10,865 nucleotides of DNA from Verrucomicrobiota bacterium. GTDB taxonomy: Bacteria; Verrucomicrobiota; Verrucomicrobiia; Opitutales; Opitutaceae. The stretch lies in the NCBI GenBank assembly GCA_023446735.1, contig JAEXPQ010000259.1:1-10865 (forward strand), given 5' to 3'. Position 1 is the first letter of the stretch. Each line of letters opens with the position of its first letter. This document shows positions 1 through 7,400 of the stretch, one piece after another. The translations under genes were made by a program, and so were the position numbers. Below the pieces are notes generated by a model. It saw nothing but the letters and a program-made list of their open reading frames with translations, had not been told where the DNA came from and ran no database searches.

Positions 1-31
1 CCCTTAGTCCCTCCCCAACCCCGTCTCCGCC

Positions 32-2320
32 ATGCCCGTACCGCCGCTCCATCTCCCGACTCCCGCCCAGGATCTCGCCGCGTTCCTCCAGAGCACGCCC
101 GGCCTGCCCTCCCTCATCCGCAAACGCGACGGCCGTCGCGTGCCCTTCGAAGCCGCGCGCATCACCCGCGCCCTCGCCCGCGCCGGCGCCGCCACCGGCG
201 AATTCGACGACGCCCTCGCCCACCGCCTCACCGTGCGCGTCGTCAACCTCCTCCTCTGCACCGTCGCCGACGCGGAGCCTTCCGTGGAGCAGGTGCAGGA
301 CATGGTCGAGGAGGTGCTGCTCGACTCGCCCTTCCGCAAGACCGCGCGCGCCCTCATCGTCTACCGCGACCAGCACAAGCGCCTGCGCGAGATCACCGCG
401 AAGCAGGACGTCGCCCTCATCGACGGCTACCTCAGGCAGCTCGACTGGCAGGTGCGCGAGAACAGCAACATGAGCTACTCCCTGCAGGGCCTGAACAACT
501 ACCTCTCCTCCGCCGCCTCGCAGACCTACTGGCTCAACGCCATCTACTCGCCCGACATCCGCGCCGCCCACGAGTCCGGCGATTTCCACCTCCACGACCT
601 CAACCAGCTCTCCGTGTATTGTGTCGGCTGGGATCTCTACGACCTGCTCAACCAGGGGTTCTGCGGCGTACCGGGCAAGATCGAGTCGAAGCCCGCCAAG
701 CACCTCCGCACCGCGCTCGGCCAGATCATCAACTTCTTCTACACGCTCCAGGGCGAGGCCGCCGGCGCGCAGGCCTTCTCCAGCTTCGACACCCTCCTCG
801 CGCCCTTCATCCGCTTCGACGGACTCTCCTTCGCGCAGGTCAAGCAGGCCCTCCAGGAGTTCGTCTTCAACATCAACGTCCCCACCCGCGTCGGCTTCCA
901 GACGCCGTTCACCAACGTCACCCTCGACCTCGTCTGCCCGCGCCACCTGGCCGACCAGCCCGTCGTACGCGGCGGCGAGCTCACGCCCTTCACCTACGGC
1001 CAGTTCCAGGCGGAGCAGAGCCTCTTCAACCGCGCCTTCTTCGAGGTCATGACCGAGGGCGACGCCAAGGGCCGCGTGTTCACGTTCCCGATTCCCACGA
1101 TCAACCTCACGCCCGACTTCGACTGGGACAACCCCGACCTCGCCGGCCTCTGGGAGATGACCGGCCGCTACGGCATCCCGTACTTCTCCAACTTCATCAA
1201 CTCCGACATGAAGCCCGAGGACGCCCGCTCGATGTGCTGCCGCCTGCGCATCGACAACACCCAGCTCGAGAAGCGCGGCGGCGGCCTCTTCGGCGCCCAC
1301 CCGCTCACCGGCTCCGTCGGCGTCGTCACCCTCAACCTCCCGCGTCTGGGCTTCCTCGCCGCGCAGGACCGCCCCGCCGCCCCCGGCGCCGACGCCCCGC
1401 TGGCCGAGCGCGAGGAGGCGTTCCGCGCCCGCCTCGTCCGCCTCATGGACACCGCGCGCGACAGCCTCGAGACCAAGCGCAAGTTCCTCGAGCGGCTCAC
1501 CGCCGCCGGCCTGTATCCGTACACCAGCCACTACCTGCGCCACATGTTCGAGCGCTTCGGCTGCTTCTGGAAGAACCACTTCAGCACGATCGGGCTGGTC
1601 GGCATGAACGAGGCCTGCGTCAACCTCGGCCTCGGCGGCATCGCCACGCCCGAGGGCCGCGCCTTCGCCGTGCGCACACTCGACTTCATGCGCGAGCGCC
1701 TCGTCGCCTACCAGCGCGAAACCGGCAACCACTACAACCTCGAAGCCACGCCCGCCGAGGGCACCAGCTACCGGCTCGCCAAGAAGGACCGCGAACGCTT
1801 CCCCGGCATCCTCGCCGCCAACGAGGAGGACGTCGCCCAGTCCGGCGCCAAGGCCTACTACACCAACTCCACCCAGCTCCCCGTCCAGACCACCGACGAC
1901 CTCTTCGAGGCGCTCGACCACCAGGACGACCTCCAGACCCGCTACACCGGCGGCACCGTGCTCCACCTCTTCCTCGGCGAACGCCTCGCCGACCCGCAGG
2001 CCGTGAAGACGCTCGTGCGCCGCATCGCCGCCAGCTACCGCCTCCCGTACTTCTCGCTCACGCCGACCTTCAGCGTGTGCCCGGAGCACGGTTACGTGGC
2101 CGGCGAACACTTCAAGTGCCCGCACTGCGGCGCCGCCAGCGAGGTGTACTCGCGCGTCGTCGGCTACCTGCGCCCCGTGCAGCAGTGGAACGAGGGCAAG
2201 CAGGCCGAGTACTCGCGCCGCCGCGTCTTCAAAGTCCCCGCCCCGCAGGCCGCCGCGGCCGACCTCCCCTTCCCTCGCATCGCCGACCAGCCGGCTCAAC
2301 CCGCCACCGCAACGGCCTGA
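32..2320 (+). CDS. nrdD: Anaerobic (class III) ribonucleoside-triphosphate reductase, NrdD
   Basis: This 762-residue protein reduces ribonucleotides to deoxyribonucleotides without oxygen, using a glycyl radical. Residues about 28-116 form an ATP-cone allosteric domain (IRKRDGRRVPFEAARI at its start). The core carries family signatures: ENSNMSYSLQGLNNYLSS, LSVYCVGWDL with Cys197, QGEAAGAQAFSSFD, and MCCRLR with adjacent Cys402-Cys403. The C-terminal zinc site reads C683-x2-H686 and C696-x2-C699. The glycyl radical site is SRVVGYLRPV with Gly711. Length slightly exceeds the usual 600-720 residues, owing to an Ala/Pro-rich tail of about 30 residues after the radical loop. The adjacent cysteines recall redoxin-dependent NrdD subtypes rather than the formate-dependent E. 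coli type, but I cannot fix the subtype. The ATG follows a C-rich leader without Shine-Dalgarno. Only 31 upstream bases are visible, so NrdR boxes cannot be assessed. nrdG lies downstream on the same strand. Confidence 0.97.
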   Translation: MPVPPLHLPTPAQDLAAFLQSTPGLPSLIRKRDGRRVPFEAARITRALARAGAATGEFDDALAHRLTVRVVNLLLCTVADAEPSVEQVQDMVEEVLLDSPFRKTARALIVYRDQHKRLREITAKQDVALIDGYLRQLDWQVRENSNMSYSLQGLNNYLSSAASQTYWLNAIYSPDIRAAHESGDFHLHDLNQLSVYCVGWDLYDLLNQGFCGVPGKIESKPAKHLRTALGQIINFFYTLQGEAAGAQAFSSFDTLLAPFIRFDGLSFAQVKQALQEFVFNINVPTRVGFQTPFTNVTLDLVCPRHLADQPVVRGGELTPFTYGQFQAEQSLFNRAFFEVMTEGDAKGRVFTFPIPTINLTPDFDWDNPDLAGLWEMTGRYGIPYFSNFINSDMKPEDARSMCCRLRIDNTQLEKRGGGLFGAHPLTGSVGVVTLNLPRLGFLAAQDRPAAPGADAPLAEREEAFRARLVRLMDTARDSLETKRKFLERLTAAGLYPYTSHYLRHMFERFGCFWKNHFSTIGLVGMNEACVNLGLGGIATPEGRAFAVRTLDFMRERLVAYQRETGNHYNLEATPAEGTSYRLAKKDRERFPGILAANEEDVAQSGAKAYYTNSTQLPVQTTDDLFEALDHQDDLQTRYTGGTVLHLFLGERLADPQAVKTLVRRIAASYRLPYFSLTPTFSVCPEHGYVAGEHFKCPHCGAASEVYSRVVGYLRPVQQWNEGKQAEYSRRRVFKVPAPQAAAADLPFPRIADQPAQPATATA

Positions 2321-2341
2321 CCGGACCCACGTCTGCGGGTT

Positions 2342-2365
2342 GACCCGCTTGCCCCCAAGCGGGTC
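2342..2365 (+). terminator. Perfect 10-bp hairpin between nrdD and nrdG (terminator or attenuator-like)
   Basis: GACCCGCTTG, a CCCC loop, then CAAGCGGGTC form a perfect stem 22 bases after the nrdD stop. No T-run follows, so intrinsic termination would be weak. It may instead set mRNA stability or the nrdD/nrdG ratio. An upstream GCGGG (2335-2339) can pair with CCCGC (2344-2348) over a four-base loop, which would exclude the main stem. The pairing is seen directly; the role is inferred. Confidence 0.5.
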
Positions 2366-2429
2366 GAGCGCTCCGCCCGCGACGATCGCTTTCAACGCCA
2401 CCGACTCCGCCCCACCAGCACCGCGCCGC

Positions 2430-2481
2430 CTCCGTCTTCCTCTCCGTGTCCTCTGTGCCCTCTGTGGTGAATCCTCCGTTC
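2430..2481. repeat. Intergenic repeat of the 'TTEGTEDTE' type with a 9-bp period
   Basis: Three consecutive 9-bp units occupy 2442-2450 (CTCCGTGTC), 2451-2459 (CTCTGTGCC) and 2460-2468 (CTCTGTGGT), inside a pyrimidine-rich block ending GGTGAATCCTCCGTT. The reverse strand would read FTTEGTEDTER, a peptide I know as a recurrent spurious translation in Verrucomicrobia and Planctomycetes genomes. That points to a dispersed non-coding repeat. It ends about 12 bases before the nrdG start codon, so it forms part of the nrdG leader. Dispersal in this genome cannot be checked from one copy. Confidence 0.6.
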
Positions 2482-2492
2482 CGCGCATCCGA

Positions 2493-3092
2493 ATGAGAAT
2501 CGGCGGCTACGTCCCCTGCTCCCTCAGCGATTTCCCCGGCAAGCTCGCCGCGGTCGTCTTCACGCAGGGCTGCAACTGGCGTTGCCCCTGGTGCCACAAC
2601 CCCGCCCTCGTCCACCCCGCGCAGTTCCTGCCTTCGCTGCTCGTCGCCGATGTGCTCACCCGCCTCGAGGACCGCTGCGGCAAACTCGACGGCGTGGTCG
2701 TCACCGGCGGCGAGCCCACGCTCCAGCCCGGCCTCCGCACGTTCCTCCACGCCGTGAAACGCCTCGGCTTCGCCACCAAGCTCGACACCAACGGCTCCAA
2801 CCCCGCCGTCGTGCGCGCGCTCCTCGCCGCCGGCCTCGTCGACTTCGTCGCGCTGGACCTGAAGGCTCCATGGTCTCGCTACGCCGAGGCGGCCGGCGTG
2901 CCGGTCGACACCACCGCCCTCGCCGAGACGCTCTCGCTCCTCCGCACGCGCGCCGTGCCGCACCACCTCCGCACGACCCGCTGGCCCGGCCTCACCGACG
3001 CCGACTGCGCCGCGATCGCCCGCCTCGCCGCCGGCTCGCCCCACGTCTGGCAGGAGTACCGGCCGCCCACCGGCGCCGGGAAGACAGGATGA
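2493..3092 (+). CDS. nrdG: Anaerobic ribonucleotide reductase-activating protein (radical SAM), NrdG
   Basis: This 199-residue radical-SAM enzyme would cleave S-adenosylmethionine to install the glycyl radical on NrdD. The cluster motif is C27-x3-C31-x2-C34 (GCNWRCPWCHN), the SAM-binding motif is GGEP at residues 72-75, and the N-terminus IGGYVPCSLSDFPGK matches the NrdG2-like branch (TIGR02495 type). The reading frame is open upstream to a TTG at 2340, but those residues are encoded by the hairpin and the intergenic repeat and have no family similarity. The ATG at 2493, directly before the conserved N-terminus, is therefore the start. No Shine-Dalgarno is visible. It lies 172 bases after nrdD on the same strand, and its stop codon overlaps the ATG of the next gene. 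Pyruvate formate-lyase activase is a related alternative, but the neighbouring nrdD decides the call. Confidence 0.93.
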   Translation: MRIGGYVPCSLSDFPGKLAAVVFTQGCNWRCPWCHNPALVHPAQFLPSLLVADVLTRLEDRCGKLDGVVVTGGEPTLQPGLRTFLHAVKRLGFATKLDTNGSNPAVVRALLAAGLVDFVALDLKAPWSRYAEAAGVPVDTTALAETLSLLRTRAVPHHLRTTRWPGLTDADCAAIARLAAGSPHVWQEYRPPTGAGKTG

Positions 3093-3310
3093 TCGCCAAA
3101 CGCCAAGATCGCCGCTGCCCGCTCTGCGGCCGGCCCAACCGTTGCGGCGAACCCGACCCGGACAAGCCCCACGGCGGCTGCTGGTGCTTTCACCGCTATT
3201 TCCCGCCGGAGCTGCTCGCCCGCGTGCCCGCGCAGCGGCGACGCAGCCCCTGCATCTGCCCCGACTGCCTCGCCGCCGCCCTCGCCCAGGCGAAGCCGCC
3301 GGCACGCTGA
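3089..3310 (+). CDS. Small cysteine-rich CWC-family protein
   Basis: A 73-residue protein whose ATG overlaps the nrdG stop as ATGA, implying translational coupling. It has eight cysteines: C10-x2-C13, C19, C31-x-C33 (GGCWCF), C55-x-C57 and C60. The CPLCG, CWCF, RYFPPELLARVP and CICPDCLA blocks match the Cys_rich_CWC family (PF14375), whose biochemical role I do not know to be established. The cysteine pairs suggest a metal-binding knuckle, zinc or possibly iron-sulfur. A purine stretch (GGGAAG, 3078-3083) lies five bases before the ATG. The frame is open far upstream, but those residues are Arg/Pro-rich and out of phase with nrdG, so they are not coding. Coupling to nrdDG suggests an accessory role in anaerobic nucleotide reduction, for example metal delivery; this is inference only. 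Confidence 0.85.
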   Translation: MIAKRQDRRCPLCGRPNRCGEPDPDKPHGGCWCFHRYFPPELLARVPAQRRRSPCICPDCLAAALAQAKPPAR

Positions 3311-3336
3311 TCCAGCCCACACCCCTCGCCGCGCCC

Positions 3337-3357
3337 CCGCCCGGGCGCGCCGGGCGG
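3337..3357 (+). terminator. GC-rich hairpin after the nrdD-nrdG-CWC operon
   Basis: CCGCCCGG, a GCGCG loop and CCGGGCGG form a perfect 8-bp stem 27 bases after the CWC stop. A short, imperfect T-rich stretch follows (CTTTGCCCGTTT). It may terminate the operon and insulate the next gene, but the lack of a clean T-run keeps this tentative. Confidence 0.4.
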
Positions 3358-3385
3358 AGCTTTGCCCGTTTCCCCCATCCAACCC

Positions 3386-4312
3386 ATGAACACAGCACAA
3401 CGTCTCCTCGCCGCCGGCCTCGCGTCGGTGGCCCTCTTCACCTCGGCTCGCGCCGCCGACTTCGCCCTCGGGGCCGGCACCGGCTACGCCAAGCTCCAGG
3501 CCGCCGGCGTCGGCATGGACTTCGCCGCCGTCACCGACACCGGCGCCACGGCCGCCTCGCCCTCCATCCGCGGCTGGGGCGGCGTCGGCTACGGCTACAG
3601 CATCGGCACCACCGAGGTCACCTGGGCGCAGTACGCCGTCTTCCTCAACGACACGCGCTACGACTCGTACATGTTCTCCAGTACCCAGGCGCCGTACCTC
3701 GGCCTCTCCCGCAACGCCGACGGCTCCGTGAACCTCCGCCTCGGCTGCGCCGACAAGGCCGTCAACGTCGTGCGCTACGCCGAGGCCGTCGCCTTCGCCA
3801 ACTGGCTCGGCACCGGCAGCACCGCCACCGCCGGCGACTTCCGCCTGCCCACCGCCGACGAGTGGTACAAGGCCGCCTACCACGATCCGCTCGCCGACAC
3901 GTTCCGGCTCTACGGCACCGGCGCCGACACGCTCGCCGAGACCGACGCCTTCTACGGCTATCTCAGCGTCGGCCCGACCTCCGACTCCTATCCAACCGTC
4001 ACCTACGGTGCGGCCAACGGCTACGGCCTGTACGGCATGACCGGCGGCGTGGAGGAGTGGACCGGCACCGCGCAGAACGCCGCCGGCACCCGCCACTGGG
4101 CCCTCGGCGGCGCGTGGAACCTCACCGCGGCCCAACTCACCAACGCCCGCGTCAACAACCTCAGCGACACCGCCGCCAACGACAAACTCGGCTTCCGTCT
4201 CGCCACCACGCTCGCCGCCATCCCCGAGCCCGGCACCTACGCGCTTCTCGCCGGTCTCGGCGGCCTCGCAGCCGCTCTCCTTCGGCGCAGACTCGATCGT
4301 AACCACCCCTGA
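3386..4312 (+). CDS. Exported FGE/sulfatase-modifying-fold protein with PEP-CTERM anchor
   Basis: This 308-residue protein has a signal peptide (1-23, ending SARA before ADF). Residues about 70-273 form a formylglycine-generating-enzyme fold: YSIGTTEVTWAQYAVFLN (71-88), AEAVAFANWLG (132-142), FRLPTADEWYKAAY (152-165), YGLYGMTGGVEEW (213-225), ALGGAWN (239-245) and GFRLA (269-273). A PEP-CTERM sorting signal follows: IPEPGTYALL from residue 279, a hydrophobic stretch and Arg300-302. The family's GNVWEWC block reads GGVEEWTG and the C-terminal catalytic cysteines are absent; the only cysteine is Cys121. It is thus probably a non-catalytic exported protein using the fold for binding, processed by an exosortase encoded elsewhere. 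The ATG at 3386 is chosen because it begins the signal peptide; a TTG eight codons earlier is less likely. It converges with the next gene. Confidence 0.9.
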   Translation: MNTAQRLLAAGLASVALFTSARAADFALGAGTGYAKLQAAGVGMDFAAVTDTGATAASPSIRGWGGVGYGYSIGTTEVTWAQYAVFLNDTRYDSYMFSSTQAPYLGLSRNADGSVNLRLGCADKAVNVVRYAEAVAFANWLGTGSTATAGDFRLPTADEWYKAAYHDPLADTFRLYGTGADTLAETDAFYGYLSVGPTSDSYPTVTYGAANGYGLYGMTGGVEEWTGTAQNAAGTRHWALGGAWNLTAAQLTNARVNNLSDTAANDKLGFRLATTLAAIPEPGTYALLAGLGGLAAALLRRRLDRNHP

Positions 4313-4408
4313 GGTTCGCCGAGGCGACTGCCTAAGGTGGCCTTGTGGGTCCTCGAACGAAGCCATCGCTCGACCAGCGGCGTGGCGTCGGCGCCCACCC
4401 GCGTGTGT
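4313..4408. other. Convergent intergenic gap
   Basis: These 96 bases separate the 3' ends of two convergent genes. I see only very short inverted repeats (AAGG-TGG-CCTT near 4335, and GTTCG with CGAAC about 35 bases apart) and no T-run on either strand, so no bidirectional terminator can be claimed. Confidence 0.4.
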
Positions 4409-7400
4409 CTATGGAGCAACGACCTTCAGCCGGAGAAAGAAGCGGCGGGCACCACCGGGCGCCACAACGGATCGGCTGATTGCCTGCGGCGCCGCCGTGC
4501 TCTGGTAGGTCTGGACGTCCGCCCATGCCACAAGGTCCGTGCTCGACTGCACGATATACTGCAGATCGAACGCCGAGGCGCGGATCGGGAATGAGAGGGT
4601 GGATGTCGTCCCGACGAGCGATGTGCTCACCGGCGACACGACCGGGCCGTGCGCGGGCAGGTCGAGGGCGTAGCGCATCAGGTTCGTGAGGCCGACCCCG
4701 TACGGATCGGCGTCGGCCCCGCTGAAGGCGGGGTTGGCGCGCTCATCGACCGAGAAGCGGATCATCGTCCAGTCGGCATACGTGTAGACGGTGACATCGT
4801 CGTTGGTGATCGTGCCGGTGGCCTGGGCATCGCCCACCGTGGCGCCGACGACGTTGGCAAGACTCACGAAGAACGTCTCGTCGGACTCGATCCGCACATC
4901 CCCATGAACGAGCACATCGATTGCGACCGAGGTCGCTCCGGCCGGAATCCCCTGGCCGACAAGGGCACGCGGGGTGTAGTCGCCGTCGGCCGCGGTGGCG
5001 GTGCCGTCGGCAGTGGTGAGGTCGAAAGAGACATCCTGTTCCGTGGCATGGGCGAGCGACACGGTGAAACGACACGTGGTTGCGCCGCTGTTACCTTCGT
5101 TCACCGCGACGTCGGCGATGGAAAGCGCTGGGGCGGTGGCTCCCGCGATCGCAAACTCGTACGGATTCTCGTTGGCGTCGTTATTGGCGATGCGGACGAG
5201 CGCGGCGTGCGGCCCGGTTCGGGCAGGGGTGAACGTGATCGTGAAGGTGGTGGTGCCGCCGGCGGCCACGGTGGCGGCGGGCGCAGCGGTGACGACGAAC
5301 GCCGCCGCGTCGATACCGACGATCGCGATACGCGGCGTGCCGCCGAGGGTGAGCGAACCGACGCCAAGATTGCGGATCGTGAAGGTGCGGGCAACGGTCT
5401 GGCCGATCAGGGTCGCACCGAGGAAGTTGGTGTGGTCGGCAATCGTGGGACTCGTGTCGCCAGCGGCGATGACAGTGCCATTGCCCACGACCTCGATCTC
5501 CGGGGAGTACGTGACCACGGGGGTAGCGAAGTCCGTCGGGGCGATGGCGAAGGGTGTGTCGGCGAAAGACCAGTTGCGGTAGTCGTTGATCGCGGCGCGG
5601 AGCACATCGGCCGAGCCGGTGAGGGTGCCGGTGTATTTGGCGTTCCTGCGCTCGGTGGTGGCGGGAAAGAGCGAGACGCAGTTGACCGCGTTGGCGAGCC
5701 CGGAGGGGACACCGGAGGTGCTGTCCGAGTTGCCGGTGGCGCTCCAGCCGGTGGCGGCGTCGTAGTTGTCGCTCTGATAGTCGGCGTGGAGACCGGCCAC
5801 GAACTGCGGTGCGGCCGGGTCGGCGCCGGTGGCGCTCTGGTAGGCGAGCACCTGGTCGCCCGAGGAATAGTGGAAGACCGTGCCGACGAGCAGACCGGAC
5901 ACCGTGCCGCTGGAGGCGGTGAGCGTGTTGGTCGCCGATTCGTAGATACGCACGATCGACCCGATCGGCAGACCGGCGGCGGGGGCGGTCCAGGAGAAGT
6001 GCGCCTCGTTCGGGCTGCCGTTCCAGGCGGAACCGTTCCAGCCCTCGTCGGTGAAGTAGATCTGCTCGGTCGGCGGCAGGTCGGTGAGCGCGATGAAGGC
6101 GAAGCCATCGGGGTCGTCGGAGTTGTAGCCGATGAACGCGATCGCGCCGGCGGCGAGATTCGTCGAGGTGCCGGTGCCCTGGATGGCGAAGTTGTAGGGG
6201 TTCTCGTCGGCGTCGTTGTTCGCGATCGAGAGCGTGGCGGAGCGCAGGCCGGTGGCCGTGGGGTTGAAGGTGACCTGGAAATCGGTCGCTCCGCCCACCG
6301 CGACCGACGTGGCGGGTTGCACCGCGACGACAAAATCCGCGGGGTTGGCGCCGCCGACAGCAACACGGGGCGTCCCGCTGAGCGAGAGCACCGCCTCGCC
6401 CTGATTGCGGATGGAGAAGGTGCGAGTCACCGACCCGGTCGTGCTGTCGGTCGAGCCGAAATCGGTGTGGTCGGCGGCGGAGGGGGTGGAGTCCTCGTCG
6501 AGGATGGTGACGCTGTTGCCCAGCACGTAGATCTCCGGCGCGGGCGCCGTGCCCACTCCCTGGATGCTGAAGTTGTAGGGGTTCTCGTCGGCGTCGTTGT
6601 TGGCGATCGAGAGGGTGGCGGTTCGCGTGCCGGAAGCCGACGGATCGAAGGTGACCTGGAAGGTGCCCGAGCCGCCGGCCGCGACCGAGGCCGCCGGCTG
6701 GGTGGTGACGGTGAAGTCCGCGGCGTGGAGTCCGCTCACCGCCACCCGCGGGCTGCCGCCGAGGGTCAGCGCGCCCGCACCGGTGTTGCGGATCGTGAAG
6801 GTGCGCACGACCGAGCCGCCCGCCACCGGCGTGGTGCCGAAGTCGGTGTGGTCGGAGGCGGTCGGCGTCGTGTCGCCATCGGGGATGGTCGTGCCGTTGC
6901 CCTGGATCTCGACCTCGGGGACGAGCGAGGTGACCGTGAACGGGCCGACGGACGAGGTCGGGTAGTTGGTGATGTCGTCGTACACCCAGTTGGCGGCGTT
7001 GCTGATCGCGGCGAGCAACTGCGCGCGGGTCCCGCTGGTGAGCGAATTGTTGTAGCGGACGTTGTCCTGCGAGGCGAGGACGGCGAAGTCGGGGAAGACC
7101 GAGAGGCAGTTCACGCCGTTGGTGAGCCCGGACGGCAGCGTGCTCTTGTTCGTGGCCGAACCGCCCGTGTTGGCGTAGGTCGCCACAGTCCAGTGCGTGA
7201 TCGGATCGTTGTAGTAATCCGCGGAGGAGCCGTTGCCGTCGTTCAGGGTGATGCCGGCGATGAAGGTGAGAGTGGCGGTGGAGGTCGGCAGCGTGGCGCT
7301 GGAGGTCTGGTAGGCCAGCATCTGGTCGCCGCTGGCGAGGTTGAACCCGCTCGTCCCCCAGGCGAAAGCCACGGTTCCACTACCGGTCAGGGTGAGCACG

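Noticed and set aside
2340..2492. Upstream in-frame TTG extension of nrdG
   Set aside because: The extension is encoded by a hairpin and a dispersed repeat and has no similarity to activases; the family N-terminus begins at the ATG at 2493.
2229..3398. Long minus-strand frames across nrdG, including the FTTEGTEDTER peptide
   Set aside because: Antisense to well-supported genes; the peptide is a known spurious translation of an intergenic repeat.
3386..4312. Active formylglycine-generating enzyme (sulfatase maturase)
   Set aside because: Catalytic cysteines are missing, the protein is exported with a PEP-CTERM tail, and no sulfatase gene is nearby.
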